Assembly (NCBI RefSeq): GCF_007671685.1
Contig: NZ_VCNL01000005.1
Coordinates: 124,001-188,000 of the forward strand
Length of the DNA: 64,000 nucleotides
Direction of reading: 5' to 3'
DNA from: Halorubrum salsamenti
GTDB taxonomy: Archaea > Halobacteriota > Halobacteria > Halobacteriales > Haloferacaceae
In this document: positions 16,677-26,785 of the stretch, piece after piece
How positions within the stretch are numbered: position 1 is the stretch's first letter
How the letters are laid out: every line of letters begins with the position of its first letter
Notes under the pieces: generated by a model
The model's database searches: none
What the model saw: the letters and a program-made list of their open reading frames with translations, nothing else
What the model was told of the DNA's origin: nothing
Program-made: the position numbers and the translations under genes

Positions 16677-18842
16677 CTATTGATCGCTGCCGCGACCGCT
16701 TCCGCGGCTCGGCGGGTCGTCGCGTCCCGGTGGATCGCCGCCTGGCGGCCCGCGTCGCTCGGGTTCTTCGGGCTCGTAGACGTACATCGCGTCGTTCGGG
16801 TAACTCCGATTACCGCCGCGCCAGCCATCCTCGCAGAGGAGGACGCGGCCGTCGCGCATCGCGTAGACGTTGTCGACGTTGCGCAGCGAATCGTCGACGT
16901 CTTTCATGGCCTCCTCGCTGGTGAAGTCGGGCCCGACAACGACCGGCTCCAGTGTCGAGACGTCGTACCGAGGTCCGAGCTCAGCGCGGTAGACGACGCC
17001 GCCATCGACGCGGTCGAGTGCGATGTCGCCGCCGTCGTTGGTCGGGCCGGCCAAGTCGTCGTTGAACTCGGAGATGCCGAAGTAGATGTAGTCGCCCGGT
17101 TTGGCGCCGTCAACGCTGTCGACGCCCTCGGCCTTGTTGAACTCGATGGAGGCGTCGATCTCCTTGGCCGCGGCGCGCGTCTCGATGAAAGGCACCCGCC
17201 GGAGCTCTTCGTCGACGCCGTCCGGACCCCGCTCTTCGCACTGCTCGGCCCACTGCAGAATTTCCTCGTCGGAGACGTAGTTCTGATTGCCGTTTGCGAT
17301 GACTTCGAGGTCGGCCTGCTTGAGGACCTCCTCGGTGACCTCGTCGCCCTCGGTCCAGTCGGCGTGGCTCTCGAGGTAGTCGGCTTGGGTGACGTCGTCG
17401 TACTCGGCGATCCAGGACTCGATCTCTCGGTTCGAGGCGTGTCCCATCGGGAGCCACTCGACTTCGAGGGGAACTTCGGCCGGCGACTTCCCGGAGGCGG
17501 CCTCGTCGTTAGTGATCTTCGGCGCGTAGAGTGTCCCCGCAACCTCCATGGGATCACGGTAACTGGAAATTGGCCGGTCGGCGACGAACTTGTAGATGCC
17601 CTTGCTGTCGCCGTCGGAGCAGCCGTAGGCAGTCCTCTCGTCGGGCAGGATATCGGGCGCTTCCCACGCCGCCCGGCCCATCACGTAGTATTTGACGGGT
17701 TCGAGATCCGCCGGGTCGCCCGTCGGGTTCCGGATGTCGACGTGATAGCCGTAGCGGTACGGGTTGGGATACTCGTCTCCGATCGGTTCGAGTGAGTTCC
17801 CGTCGCCGGCCTCGACCGGATCGGCGCCGAGGTAGTAGGCGAGGTGCTCGACGCCGGTCAGGTTCCAGTAGCCTTGGACGTACCAGCCGTCGACCTCGTC
17901 GTACTCGTTGACGGCGGTCTGGATCCGCGAGGGGTTCGGTCGGTTCCAGAAGTAGGCCGCTCCCCGTAATCCCTCGCCGTCGCCGGCCTCGACGATATCG
18001 CCGATCGTCCCCGTGAGGTTCGCGCGCGGGTGAGCGTAGTTCTCCTCGGAGGACAGCGGCGTGTGCCACGGGCTGAGGTCGCCGTAGCAGTTGATACGGG
18101 TCCCCCCGATCTCGCGGAAGGCGTCCGTGTTGACCGTGTTGATCGCGTTTTCGGGATCGGCTTCCCACTCGCCGCCCTCGTTTTGCGAGAGCGGGGTCCG
18201 CATGATGTTGCCGGGGCTATTTTCGTCGTTCGTGAAGAGGTACCCCTCGGTCCCGTCATCGTTCGTCGCGACGAAATGGTTGGCATCGGGATTGTACCCC
18301 GGGTCACCGTAGGTCGTGCCCGCGAAGTGTTCGGTCGTGACGTCTCGCCCCGTGGGCGTCTGGGTGATCCCCCAGCGTTCGGAGCCGCCGTTGATCGCGT
18401 CTCGCTCCTGGATCAGATACTCGAAGTCGCTGTCGGCGGCGAAGACCCCGTCCTGTTGTTCCTCGACCGGCGCCGGCGACTCGGTGAAGTCGTCGTTCCG
18501 TCCGTCGAACGAGAACCGGAACCCCTTGTAGTAACCGACCCCAGCCTTGTCGTACGGTTCGGGGTTGTCGCGACTCGGGTGCTGGACGCTGATCAGAACC
18601 GACCCGTCCTCGAAGACGAACGGCCCGGTCATCTCCGCGCCGAAGGCAGTCGTCGAGAACCGTTTGAGGTCACCGACGACACTCGGTGCCCCCGTAGTCT
18701 GCGTGTCACCGTCGTCCGTCGAGTCCGTGGGGTTGTACCCCCGGTAACTATCCTCCGCTCCACTTGTGACACCCGTGACGCCCGCGCCGACAAGGGTGGC
18801 GATGGAGGCCTTCATCAGGTGCCGCTTGGATTTATCAACCAT
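16677..18842 (-). CDS. phoX: PhoX-family (DUF839) alkaline phosphatase
   Basis: 721-aa extracellular phosphatase. PhoX enzymes use Ca2+/Fe3+ to release phosphate from organic esters. The N-terminus (MVDKSKRHLMKASIATLVGAG) is Tat-like, with Lys-Arg in place of two Arg. The long Asp/Gly-rich body carries DUF839 features (FEDGSVLISVQHPSRDN, GRVLLCEDGWRGGNRSYPND). The C-terminus is Pro/Gly/Arg-rich. ATG 18842 is chosen over ATG 18860 because its distance to the TATA-like element equals that of pstS. It stands convergent to the nar cluster, and the promoter element shared with pstS implies phosphate-starvation control. Confidence 0.88.
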   Translation of the reverse strand: MVDKSKRHLMKASIATLVGAGVTGVTSGAEDSYRGYNPTDSTDDGDTQTTGAPSVVGDLKRFSTTAFGAEMTGPFVFEDGSVLISVQHPSRDNPEPYDKAGVGYYKGFRFSFDGRNDDFTESPAPVEEQQDGVFAADSDFEYLIQERDAINGGSERWGITQTPTGRDVTTEHFAGTTYGDPGYNPDANHFVATNDDGTEGYLFTNDENSPGNIMRTPLSQNEGGEWEADPENAINTVNTDAFREIGGTRINCYGDLSPWHTPLSSEENYAHPRANLTGTIGDIVEAGDGEGLRGAAYFWNRPNPSRIQTAVNEYDEVDGWYVQGYWNLTGVEHLAYYLGADPVEAGDGNSLEPIGDEYPNPYRYGYHVDIRNPTGDPADLEPVKYYVMGRAAWEAPDILPDERTAYGCSDGDSKGIYKFVADRPISSYRDPMEVAGTLYAPKITNDEAASGKSPAEVPLEVEWLPMGHASNREIESWIAEYDDVTQADYLESHADWTEGDEVTEEVLKQADLEVIANGNQNYVSDEEILQWAEQCEERGPDGVDEELRRVPFIETRAAAKEIDASIEFNKAEGVDSVDGAKPGDYIYFGISEFNDDLAGPTNDGGDIALDRVDGGVVYRAELGPRYDVSTLEPVVVGPDFTSEEAMKDVDDSLRNVDNVYAMRDGRVLLCEDGWRGGNRSYPNDAMYVYEPEEPERRGPPGGDPPGRDDPPSRGSGRGSDQ

Positions 18843-18872
18843 CCGACTACGAAACCACATACCAGCGTAAAA

Positions 18873-18918
18873 CCTGTTTATAATAGGTTAACAGTCCTGT
18901 GCAGAGTGTTTATAATCC
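18873..18918 (-). promoter_or_regulatory. phoX promoter, TATA-like element shared with pstS
   Basis: In the phoX direction CTATTATAAA ends 35 nt before ATG 18842; the same ten bases precede pstS at 34 nt. A second TTATAAACA copy lies further upstream (18909-18918 on the plus strand as TTTATAATCC). The nearby CTGTT...AACAG arms form an imperfect palindrome around the TATA core. Probably the phosphate-responsive promoter. The remaining bases to 19097 hold nothing recognisable. Confidence 0.55.
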
Positions 18919-19097
18919 CTATATAGGAGACCGAACTGAGACGACTCGGAACGGGCTCCTCCCCTGCGATTTTGTCGATGTTCCAGTATCCCGTCCGTCA
19001 GAAACGCGCCGCCCCTCCGAGATGAGCGTTTTTCCGGTGGTGGCCGTCAACCTAACCGTTTCGTACGTCTCGCCGAGAACCGGTTACCCCGTCTTTC

Positions 19098-19517
19098 TCA
19101 GAGATCGGTCTCCACGTCGTTGATCTCGGTGACGTTCCGGCGGATGTTCGTCGCTCGCTTTTGAACTCGCGAGACGTACCGCTCGATCTTCCCGGGCTGG
19201 ACGCCCATGAACGAGCCGACCCACTGGCGATCCGCGTACGGCTGCGTGAGGAGATACGCCGCAAGCGTGTCCCGGCCGGCCTGAATGATGATCGGCGGGA
19301 CGCCTCGATCACCGGTACCCGCCTCCTCGAAGCCGTTGACGTCAAAGTAGATGTCTGCGTAGAGCTCGGCGATGTCGGCATCGGAGAACTCGATCCCCTC
19401 GTGGCGTGGCGCCTCAAACCGGTAGCCTCCGCCGTCCAGTTCGGCGATGCGAACGTCCATGATATACTGCCGGTGGGTCCCGATCGACTTCCCGTCGATC
19501 CGTTCTGTCGAGGCCAT
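19098..19517 (-). CDS. conserved-looking hypothetical protein, 139 aa
   Basis: Acidic soluble protein with no signal or membrane segment and no family I recognise. It shows a compact N-terminal segment (MDVRIAELDGGGYRFEAPRH), an acidic middle and a basic helix near the end (VSRVQKRATNIRRNVTEI). The segment DTLAAYLLTQPYADRQWVG, followed by GKIERYVSRVQKRA, could suit a nucleic-acid-binding helix pair (weak inference). Start ATG 19517. Single gene, codon use like neighbours. Confidence 0.65.
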   Translation of the reverse strand: MASTERIDGKSIGTHRQYIMDVRIAELDGGGYRFEAPRHEGIEFSDADIAELYADIYFDVNGFEEAGTGDRGVPPIIIQAGRDTLAAYLLTQPYADRQWVGSFMGVQPGKIERYVSRVQKRATNIRRNVTEINDVETDL

Positions 19518-19863
19518 ACGCGTGGCTCCGGCGCGGTCATCAATAAACCTCGGTAATAGTTATCAATAGCCGTTGGGAGTCCCCTACTCGGGCACGTAGC
19601 CATCCGGAAAGCCATTGAGGCGTGCAACAGAACGGCCTCGCAGAAACGACTCGAAGGCGTCCACGAAGTCGAAGCCTACGCGGTGGGCCGTTAAGGCGTA
19701 TAACACGGGAGTCGGCGCTGTGAACCGGTCGAAGGGGTTGGACCAACCACGGCCTGTCAACTCGGACGGCGCGGAGCTCGCAGTTATTTCCGACCACGCC
19801 GGGAACGGAGTTCAGATCACTATACCGCTCTATACCACTCAATATCGGTTCCAAGTAACGATT
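19518..19863. other. intergenic region with a possible coding relic
   Basis: Plus strand 19585-19695 reads VAIRKAIEACNRTASQKRLEGVHEVEAYAVGR before a stop. It looks protein-like but lacks a start and any identifiable family, so it may be a C-terminal relic. Two CTATACC repeats (about 19830-19845) just before the phosphatase-like gene may belong to its promoter. Confidence 0.35.
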
Positions 19864-20346
19864 ATGGTGATACCACCCGCATACCCAGTCGTGACCGATC
19901 ACAGCGCTCAACCGGACCACCGGATCGCGTTCGTCTGTGTCCAAAACGCAGGACGGAGCCAGATGGCGGCGGCGTTCGCAGAGCGGGAACGTGACGAGCG
20001 TGACGCGGGCGATCGAATCGAGATCATCACCGGCGGGACACAGCCCGCCGACCACGTTCACGATGTCGTCGTTGAGGCGATGCGTGAACTGACCACCGAA
20101 CTCGGCGACCGAACCCCGCGGGAAGTGACGCCCGACGAGCTACAGGCGGTCGATCTGGTCGTCACGATGGGTTGTTCGGCGTCGGACGTCTGCCCGGCGA
20201 CGTGGAACGGCGAGAGCCGCGATTGGGGACTCGACGATCCACACGGTCAGTCTCTCGGGGACGTGCGCGATATCCGCGACGAGATCGAGGATCGTGTCGT
20301 CGCCCTGTTCGATGAACTCCTGTCGAAAACTGCGGCCGCGGAGTGA
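19864..20346 (+). CDS. low-molecular-weight phosphatase / ArsC-type arsenate reductase family
   Basis: 160-aa protein with the P-loop CVQNAGRSQMA (Cys-x5-Arg) of LMW protein tyrosine phosphatases and thioredoxin-coupled arsenate reductases. The motifs DLVVTMGCSASDVCP and DWGLDDPHGQS match archaeal ArsC-like members. The second Cys group (GCSASDVCP) could serve disulfide exchange, favouring arsenate reductase; phosphatase remains possible. ATG 19864 is chosen because the homologous part starts soon after; the frame upstream is not protein-like. It overlaps the next gene region by GTGA. Its position in a phosphate block fits arsenate entering through Pst. Confidence 0.8.
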   Translation: MVIPPAYPVVTDHSAQPDHRIAFVCVQNAGRSQMAAAFAERERDERDAGDRIEIITGGTQPADHVHDVVVEAMRELTTELGDRTPREVTPDELQAVDLVVTMGCSASDVCPATWNGESRDWGLDDPHGQSLGDVRDIRDEIEDRVVALFDELLSKTAAAE

Positions 20347-20417
20347 CACGGATGCGGAATAACTCAGTCGACGACCGACCGACGCCAGCAGGCCCCTACC
20401 GAACTCCCAACCGGATC

Positions 20418-21368
20418 ATGACCGAAGCGGAATCCGACGACGACGCAGCGAAGCTCGACGGACTGCCCGTCGAGCGGGCGGCTGCCAGCGTCACTGTTGA
20501 CGAGGCAAATTCCGACGAGATTCGGGAGACACTCGCGATCGTCGCACGGGACGGCGTCGTCCGCCGGGCGGCCGTCGATGACGCGGTCGCGAACGCGTCG
20601 ATGGTAGCGACGACCGCCGAGACACGGGTAGAGCTCGCGGGCGAAAAGCTGGACAGCGCACGAGAGGCGGCCGCTCCGGTCTCAGGCCGAGACCTCGTGT
20701 CGGCACGCGTCGACACCTTCGACGCCCGTCTCGACGCTATCGAGGACCGCGCGGACGAACTCGGTGACGCCATACAGGAGGCACTCGCCATGAAGGCGGG
20801 CGGCGACCTCTTCGAGATTGCCCGACGGATCAGACGGGTGACGAGCGCTGCTACCGAGATCCAACGTGCCGCCGATGACCTCCAGTTCGAGCTCGACTCG
20901 TTCGAGGAGTGGCTCACCGACGCTGATCGCCGCGTCGAGGAACTCACCGCCGACCTCGATGCGCTCGCGGAGTCAGTGGGCGAACTCGACGACGTCGCCG
21001 AAACCCTCGCTGTCGACGACCGCGATCCAGGGAGCGAGACGGCACGCACGTGGGCTGCAGCGATGGTTCGGCACCGTGTCGCGTCGTTGATGATAGCGGA
21101 TCTCCGGGCGGAACTGGCGGCGCTTCGAACGTGGGCCGAGCGTGACGGTGGTGCTCCGCCGTCGGACATCGAGCCCCGGCTCGACGAGATTCAGGCCAGT
21201 CACGACGCCGTCGGAGCACAGCTCACCGCGAACGCCGACCCCAAGTGGACCGCCCGGTTCGACGACCAGCTGACAGCGCTCGACGAGGCGCTCGAAGCGA
21301 TGGAACCGCCGGTCGCGTGGACCGAGGTCGAAGCCGTCGTCGAAGAACACCGCCCCGCGATCGAGTAG
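20418..21368 (+). CDS. acidic coiled-coil protein (halo transducer-like)
   Basis: 316-aa very acidic, Ala-rich helical protein without membrane segments. Long heptad-like stretches (DTFDARLDAIEDRADELGDA; RRVEELTADLDALAESVGEL) predict coiled coils. Similar haloarchaeal proteins are often annotated as transducer proteins, although no methyl-accepting signalling hairpin is visible here. ATG 20418 gives MTEAESDDDAAK. GTG 20343 (GTGA-coupled to the phosphatase-like gene) and ATG 20352 are alternatives, but the extra residues look non-native. Role unknown; possibly a cytoplasmic partner of the phosphate-sensing proteins next door. Confidence 0.65.
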   Translation: MTEAESDDDAAKLDGLPVERAAASVTVDEANSDEIRETLAIVARDGVVRRAAVDDAVANASMVATTAETRVELAGEKLDSAREAAAPVSGRDLVSARVDTFDARLDAIEDRADELGDAIQEALAMKAGGDLFEIARRIRRVTSAATEIQRAADDLQFELDSFEEWLTDADRRVEELTADLDALAESVGELDDVAETLAVDDRDPGSETARTWAAAMVRHRVASLMIADLRAELAALRTWAERDGGAPPSDIEPRLDEIQASHDAVGAQLTANADPKWTARFDDQLTALDEALEAMEPPVAWTEVEAVVEEHRPAIE

Positions 21369-21416
21369 CGAACGCCGTCCCCGAAGCGACAGCAATTGGT
21401 CGTCTGCCACGGACCG

Positions 21417-22436
21417 TCAGAGATCGATGTTTTCGGTGCGGATCGCGGTTCTCGCAGCGATGTCGGCCACGTAGCGACCGCAATCAGCCGCCCGTCGCAG
21501 GTGAGAGAGCGCGTTCGACAGAGCGACGGCCGCGGGCACCGACCCCGAAACGGATTCGTCGTATAAACGTCGCTCGACCGACTCAATACCCTCGACGGCG
21601 TCGTCACATTGATCCCTCGCCCGTCGTGCCTTCGTCATGTCACTGTCGAGAACGGCGGTTACCGCGTCATCGACGGCGCCCGCGATATCGTCGGCCACGG
21701 AGCACACGTTCGCAGCCACCGCGTCTGCGGGCGCCTCGGGGAGTTTTTCTCCGGTGGTCGCGATCCGAACAGCCTGATCGGCGGCGGTTTCCAGACGACG
21801 GGCGAGAGCGTAGTAGGCGAACAGCTCGGGCCGGGAGACACCCAGCGCGTCGAGCTCGGCGTGCGAGACCAGTGACCGCGAGAAGTGCCGCGTGACCATC
21901 TCCGCGGAACGGCGCGCTTCGTCAGCACGGTCTCGGATTCTCGCGAGTGTGTCAGCACCGTCAACGAACGCGGCCGTCGCGTCGCGGAGGAGCGAAACAA
22001 CCACGTACTGGAGCTGTACGATCGACTGGTAGACGGAGACGGACGACGTGTCCAAGAGGTGTCTGATCGTAATCTCCGCATCCGATTCACTGAGAATATT
22101 CGTCCCGACGAGGTCCCGAACCGTCGACTGTACGGCTTTGCGCTCCGCGTCGGAGAACGCACCCGTCCGGCGCAGCGTTATCGTCTCGAACCCGACCGCA
22201 TGGGCCGTTCGGACGGCACGCGTGACGGCTTCGGTACCACCCTCGTCGATAGCGACCGTTGCTTCGTCCAGACAGTTGACGTCCGCGTCCGAGGACCGGA
22301 TGAGGATCGACCCGTCACGATGCGTGTACAACTGCAGTTCCATGCCGACCTCGAAGCCGTGGTTCGTCGCCCATCCCTTCGGAATCGAGACGGTGAACGT
22401 GCCGCCGCCGACCTCCTGTAGCTTTCTGGTCTCCAT
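21417..22436 (-). CDS. AbrB-domain phosphate uptake regulator (PhoU-like)
   Basis: 339-aa protein with an N-terminal AbrB/SpoVT swapped-hairpin DNA-binding domain (METRKLQEVGGGTFTVSIPK, through GMELQLYTHRDGSILI). It is joined to a long helical region with PhoU-type repeats (VVSLLRDATAAF; FAYYALARRLETAADQAVRI). This haloarchaeal architecture couples DNA binding to PhoU-like sensing. It is the last gene of the pst operon, starting two bases after the phoU stop, so it is a likely feedback regulator of pst and phoX. ATG 22436 is chosen because it opens the AbrB domain directly. Confidence 0.85.
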   Translation of the reverse strand: METRKLQEVGGGTFTVSIPKGWATNHGFEVGMELQLYTHRDGSILIRSSDADVNCLDEATVAIDEGGTEAVTRAVRTAHAVGFETITLRRTGAFSDAERKAVQSTVRDLVGTNILSESDAEITIRHLLDTSSVSVYQSIVQLQYVVVSLLRDATAAFVDGADTLARIRDRADEARRSAEMVTRHFSRSLVSHAELDALGVSRPELFAYYALARRLETAADQAVRIATTGEKLPEAPADAVAANVCSVADDIAGAVDDAVTAVLDSDMTKARRARDQCDDAVEGIESVERRLYDESVSGSVPAAVALSNALSHLRRAADCGRYVADIAARTAIRTENIDL

Positions 22437-22438
22437 GG

Positions 22439-23116
22439 TCAGTAGATCAGTTCGGGATCGCCGTCGCTCATGTACAGCGTCCGCCCGGCGATGTTGACGG
22501 CGTGATCGCCGACCCGTTCCAGGTCGCGGATCGTGAGCAGCACCCCCGACACGTCGTCGAGCAGTTGTTCGACGTCCCAGCGGTCGGACGTACCGGCGAT
22601 CAGCTCGCGCACGACGGCTTCGCTGGCGTTCTGACACGCCGCATCGAGTTCGTCGTCGCGGTCGGCGATCGCTCGACACGCCTCGGGATCGGCGTCGACG
22701 TAGGCGTCGATGGCCCCCCGGACCTGACCGTGGGCGGTCTCGCCGATCGTTTGAATCCGGACTTCTGCGATGGTCTCTGAGCCGCCGGCGAGGGCGTAGC
22801 GGGCGAGGTTCGTCGCGAGGTCACCGATCCGCTCCAAGTCGGTGAGTATCTTGAACGACGCGGCAACGAAGCGGAGATCTGAGGCGACGGGCTGCTGGAG
22901 CGCGATCAGATCGATACAGTCGGCCTCGAGCTCGAGATATCGTTGGTTGATGCGGTCGTCGCTCTCGATCACTTCGCGAGCCAGCCCGTGGTCGTCGCCG
23001 TCGAGCGCGTCGAGCGCCCGCTGGAGCTGACCCAGCACGTCGTTCGCCATCGATTCGACATCGGCCCGCAACTCGTCCAGCGACTCGCGGTACTCTTCTC
23101 GAGGCACCGCGATCAC
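22439..23116 (-). CDS. phoU: phosphate signalling protein PhoU
   Basis: 225-aa all-helical protein with the two three-helix PhoU repeats. Metal-binding/E(D)xxxD patterns appear as [20 protein letters not shown] and [16 protein letters not shown] in the first half, and [18 protein letters not shown] in the second. It links the Pst transporter to regulatory proteins and restrains phosphate uptake. GTG 23116 gives a GTGA overlap with the pstB stop; GTG 23107 is an alternative. Directly followed by the AbrB-PhoU gene. Confidence 0.92.
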   Translation of the reverse strand: MIAVPREEYRESLDELRADVESMANDVLGQLQRALDALDGDDHGLAREVIESDDRINQRYLELEADCIDLIALQQPVASDLRFVAASFKILTDLERIGDLATNLARYALAGGSETIAEVRIQTIGETAHGQVRGAIDAYVDADPEACRAIADRDDELDAACQNASEAVVRELIAGTSDRWDVEQLLDDVSGVLLTIRDLERVGDHAVNIAGRTLYMSDGDPELIY

Positions 23117-24054
23117 CCGAACTTCCCGCTGATGTAGTCCTCGACGCGCTGGCTCTCGGGGTTCTCGAAGATCTTCTCCGTGTCGTCGTACTCGACGAGT
23201 TCGCCGCCGGTCAGGAAGACCGCGGTCTGGTCGGAGACCCGAGCGGCCTGTTGCATGCTGTGGGTGACGACGACCACCGTGTAGTCCCGTGCGAGGTCTT
23301 CGATGAGATCTTCGATCTTCGAGGTGGCGATCGGGTCGAGCGCGGAGGCCGGCTCGTCCATGAGGATCACCTCCGGATCGACGGCCAGGCACCGAGCGAT
23401 ACAGAGGCGCTGTTGTTGACCACCGGAGAGCCCGAGCGCGTTGTCTTCCAACCGGTCGTTCACCTCGTCCCACAGCGCGGCCCGTTGGAGCGACCGTTCG
23501 ACGAGCGCCTCCTCGCGGTCGGGCTCCGCGCGACCGGTCAGCTTGGCGAGCAGTCCGGTCTCGATATCGCCGTGTTTCCGCGGTCCGTAGGAGACGTTCT
23601 CGCGGATCGACTTCGGGAAGGGATTGGGGCTCTGAAACACCATCCCGACCCGCTTGCGAAGCTCGACGAGGTCGACGCCGTCCTGATAGATATTCTCGCC
23701 GTCGACCTCGACCGTTCCGTCGACGCTGGCGGCGCGAATACGGTCGTTCATTCGGTTGAGACATCGGAGGAAGGTCGACTTCCCGCACCCGGACGGGCCG
23801 ATGAGCGCCGTCACGCTCCGTTCGGGAACGTCCATCGAGACGCCCTTCAGCGCGTGGTCGTCCCCGTAGTGAACGTCGAGGTCGTCGACGGCGAGTTTCG
23901 TCTCGCCGCCGGCCTCGTAGCTCGTCCACTCCGGACGCGTCTCCTCGACGGTTTCGCCGGCAGTCGTGGAGACTCCGTGGCTGTCCGTGCGGTTCGTCGC
24001 GGTCGCTGCGGTCTCTGCGTTCTCTGCAGTCTCTGCGGTGTCTGTCTGACTCAT
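23113..24054 (-). CDS. pstB: phosphate ABC transporter ATP-binding protein
   Basis: 313-aa ABC ATPase. Walker A is GPSGCGKST, the Q-loop is [15 protein letters not shown], the signature is LSGGQQQR and Walker B is [13 protein letters not shown], followed by the H-loop VTHSM. The Pst-specific CLNRMND and SPNPFP segments confirm PstB. About 55 residues of acidic Thr/Ala-rich N-terminal extension precede the domain, common in haloarchaea. ATG 24054 forms an ATGA overlap with pstA, and the stop overlaps phoU. Confidence 0.97.
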   Translation of the reverse strand: MSQTDTAETAENAETAATATNRTDSHGVSTTAGETVEETRPEWTSYEAGGETKLAVDDLDVHYGDDHALKGVSMDVPERSVTALIGPSGCGKSTFLRCLNRMNDRIRAASVDGTVEVDGENIYQDGVDLVELRKRVGMVFQSPNPFPKSIRENVSYGPRKHGDIETGLLAKLTGRAEPDREEALVERSLQRAALWDEVNDRLEDNALGLSGGQQQRLCIARCLAVDPEVILMDEPASALDPIATSKIEDLIEDLARDYTVVVVTHSMQQAARVSDQTAVFLTGGELVEYDDTEKIFENPESQRVEDYISGKFG

Positions 24055-25619
24055 TGGTGAAGTTTCCGTCTGAAGTAGTAGCGCGTCGCGATACCGATCG
24101 CGTAGAAGGCTAACACGACGAGCAACAGCGTCAGCGCCAGCCCCCACGCGTACTCCTGTGGGTTCTGAATGTTCCCGCTGAGCCCCGCCGTGATGAGCGC
24201 GTACAACTGATACGGCAGCGCGCTCGTCGCCTCCAACAACGCGGGGTTGCTGACGAACGGTGGCGACGCGCTCAACTGGAAGCTACCCAAGACATCGGGG
24301 GCAGCCGACTTCGCCGGGAGAACGCCGCCGCCCATGGTCAGCAGGATGGGGGCGGTTTCGCCGGCGATGCGTCCGACACCGAGGATGACGCCGGTAGTCA
24401 CCCCCGGAATCGCCGCGGGGAGGACGACGCTGCGGATCGTCTGCCACTTGGAGACGCCGAGCGCCGCGCTGGCGTCGCGGTACTCGTCGGGGACCGCGAG
24501 TATCGCCTCCCGGCTCGTGATCAACACCAACGGTAACAGCATGAACCCGAGCGTCAACATTCCGGCTATCAGCGACTTCTGGTTGCCGAATCGGGGGATC
24601 AGGAAGGCGGCACCGAACAGGCCGAACACGATGCTCGGCGTGCTCCAGAGGCCGTTGGTCGCCACCTCGACCGCCGCCGTGAACCGACCCTGTTCGGCGT
24701 ACTCGCTGAGGAACACGGCGGCGCCGACGCCGGTCGGCACGGCGAAGAGGACGGCACCGATAACTAACCAGACCGTCCCGACGAGAGCGGGGAACACGCC
24801 CGCGATATCGGCTAACAGCCCGGCACCGTTGGTCAGGAAGGGCCAGCTGATGAGAGCTGCACTCCCGACGCCGAACCCGTTGAACAGCCCGGGGAGTCCC
24901 TTCACCGTGACGAAGGCGACGAGCCCGACGAGCACGGCCAGTATCGAGCAGACGACGAGGTAGATGAGCACGTACGCGCCGACGTTGCGTCCGCGAGCGC
25001 CGAACCCGCCGTACGCTTTCGCGGCGCTCCAGCCGCTCACCAGCGAGGCGAACAGGACGATCGCGGGGACGACGGTGTCGCCGAACAGCGTCGCGTTGTA
25101 GCCGACGAGGACCTGCTCCCACCCGGGCCCGACGACGCCGGTGACGAGTGACAGCCCGCAGAGGACGGTGACGGTCCCCGCTGGGACCGTCGATCCGATA
25201 TCTTCGCGTGGCAACGCGGTCGCCGCGAACGCGATCCCGCCGGATACTACGCCGACCCCGAGCCGGCCGCCCGTTCCGAGTCCAACTGCTCCCGACACGA
25301 TCGCGCCCACGGCGACCCAGATCCCGGTGAACGCGGCCGCGGCGACGATCCCCGCGCTGGGCTGGGGTGCCGCGTCGACGTACCCCAGCCGCGAGGCCAT
25401 CCCGAAGCCAACGACCGCCACTCCGAGCGCGAGTAGCACCGCACCGAACACGACCGACAGCTCGAAGCCGACAACGGGATCGTCGATCGCGACGACGCCC
25501 AAAAGCGCCGCCAGGCCGGCCGCGAACGCGACGCCGGCGAGCCCGACCGCAGTCCCGGCAGCGGCCTCGTACAGCGTGCGGTCGTCCCGGACGAGCGCGG
25601 TCTGCGTGGCGCGGCTCAT
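24051..25619 (-). CDS. pstA: phosphate ABC transporter permease PstA with long N-terminal membrane extension
   Basis: 522-aa permease, against about 280-300 aa for bacterial PstA. The C-terminal half is the standard permease, with the EAA-type loop ([20 protein letters not shown]), [11 protein letters not shown]-like motif ([18 protein letters not shown]) and typical spans. The first about 220 residues add roughly six extra hydrophobic segments (e.g. [20 protein letters not shown]) not needed for transport. Such extensions occur in other haloarchaeal PstA as I recall. ATG 25619 overlaps the pstC stop by ATGA. Confidence 0.93.
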   Translation of the reverse strand: MSRATQTALVRDDRTLYEAAAGTAVGLAGVAFAAGLAALLGVVAIDDPVVGFELSVVFGAVLLALGVAVVGFGMASRLGYVDAAPQPSAGIVAAAAFTGIWVAVGAIVSGAVGLGTGGRLGVGVVSGGIAFAATALPREDIGSTVPAGTVTVLCGLSLVTGVVGPGWEQVLVGYNATLFGDTVVPAIVLFASLVSGWSAAKAYGGFGARGRNVGAYVLIYLVVCSILAVLVGLVAFVTVKGLPGLFNGFGVGSAALISWPFLTNGAGLLADIAGVFPALVGTVWLVIGAVLFAVPTGVGAAVFLSEYAEQGRFTAAVEVATNGLWSTPSIVFGLFGAAFLIPRFGNQKSLIAGMLTLGFMLLPLVLITSREAILAVPDEYRDASAALGVSKWQTIRSVVLPAAIPGVTTGVILGVGRIAGETAPILLTMGGGVLPAKSAAPDVLGSFQLSASPPFVSNPALLEATSALPYQLYALITAGLSGNIQNPQEYAWGLALTLLLVVLAFYAIGIATRYYFRRKLHQ

Positions 25620-26740
25620 TCGACACCCCCGAGACGGCGACGCATTCTCGCCTCGATGTACTGTGAGCCGACGCTCAGACACAACACGGTCACGAACAGG
25701 ACGACGCCGGCGGCGAACAGCGCGCTCTCGTGGACGCCGTTCGCGCTGCCGTAGCCGCGCGCGATGAGCGAGGTCAGCGTCTCGTAGCCGTAGAAGACGT
25801 TAACGAGCGGCTCGCTGATCCGCGGAATCCCGGCCAGCATCACCGTCGCGGCCATCGTCTCACCGATGGCCCGACCGACACCGAGGAGCACGGCCGCCGA
25901 GACGCCCGAGAACGCCGCGGGCAGCGTGATCGAGGTCATCGACTGCCAGTCGGTCGCCCCGAGCGCGAGCGACCCGTTCTTCATCACGTCCGGGACGCTC
26001 GTCAGCGCGTCCTCGGCCACGGACACGACTGTCGGCAACGCCATCAGGCCGACCACCATTCCGACGAACAGGTACGTCGAGCCGCCGTTGAGCGCGAACG
26101 CCCCACTGGCCCACGGGTTGATGACGGTGAAGCCGATGAACCCGTAGACGATCGAGGGGATGCCCGCCAGTACCTCGATGCCCGGCTTGACGAGCTCGCG
26201 GACCCGAGGGGGTGCGATCTCGGCGATGAACAGCGCCGCGGCGACGCCGAGCGGCGCCGCCACGAGCGTCGCGATGGCGGTCACCATCACCGTCCCGTGG
26301 ATCATCGGGAGCAGCGAGTAACGAACGGGGTCCGAGACGGCGTCCCAGCGGGCCTGTGTGAACATCCCGAGTCCCGGAACGGAGACGCCGAAGGCGCTCG
26401 CCGTCTCGTACCGAAACGCCGGGACCGATTCGGCGAAGATGAACACGACGATGAGCCCGAGCGTGACGAGCGTCACCGTCGTCATCGCGAACGTGACCGC
26501 GCGAGCGACGAGCGCCTGATGGCGCGCCCAGCCGTAGCCGGTGGCGATCAGGAACGCGCCGAACGGAACGGCCGTCCACGGCGAGGCCAGTAGGAACCCG
26601 ACGAACGCGGCCAGCAGCGACCCCATCGAGACGAGGACCGCTGCCAGCGCCTCCGGGTCGGTGTCGTCGACGAACTCCCGCGTTCCGGTCAGCCGTCGCT
26701 CGATGCTCGCACGCCAATCGGTTTGGGGGGGAAGTGACAT
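25616..26740 (-). CDS. pstC: phosphate ABC transporter permease PstC
   Basis: 374-aa membrane permease. It shows a hydrophilic start, about eight spans, the GIPSIVYGFIGF segment and the EAA loop (VPDVMKNGSLALGATDWQSM) followed by GVGRAIGETMAATVMLAG, all characteristic of PstC. Start ATG 26740, 45 bp downstream of pstS. It pairs with PstA to make the channel and overlaps that gene by four bases. Confidence 0.96.
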   Translation of the reverse strand: MSLPPQTDWRASIERRLTGTREFVDDTDPEALAAVLVSMGSLLAAFVGFLLASPWTAVPFGAFLIATGYGWARHQALVARAVTFAMTTVTLVTLGLIVVFIFAESVPAFRYETASAFGVSVPGLGMFTQARWDAVSDPVRYSLLPMIHGTVMVTAIATLVAAPLGVAAALFIAEIAPPRVRELVKPGIEVLAGIPSIVYGFIGFTVINPWASGAFALNGGSTYLFVGMVVGLMALPTVVSVAEDALTSVPDVMKNGSLALGATDWQSMTSITLPAAFSGVSAAVLLGVGRAIGETMAATVMLAGIPRISEPLVNVFYGYETLTSLIARGYGSANGVHESALFAAGVVLFVTVLCLSVGSQYIEARMRRRLGGVE

Positions 26741-26785
26741 ATAATGGGGTCGGGCCGCGAAGCGAACGTCCGCGCGGCCGAGGAG

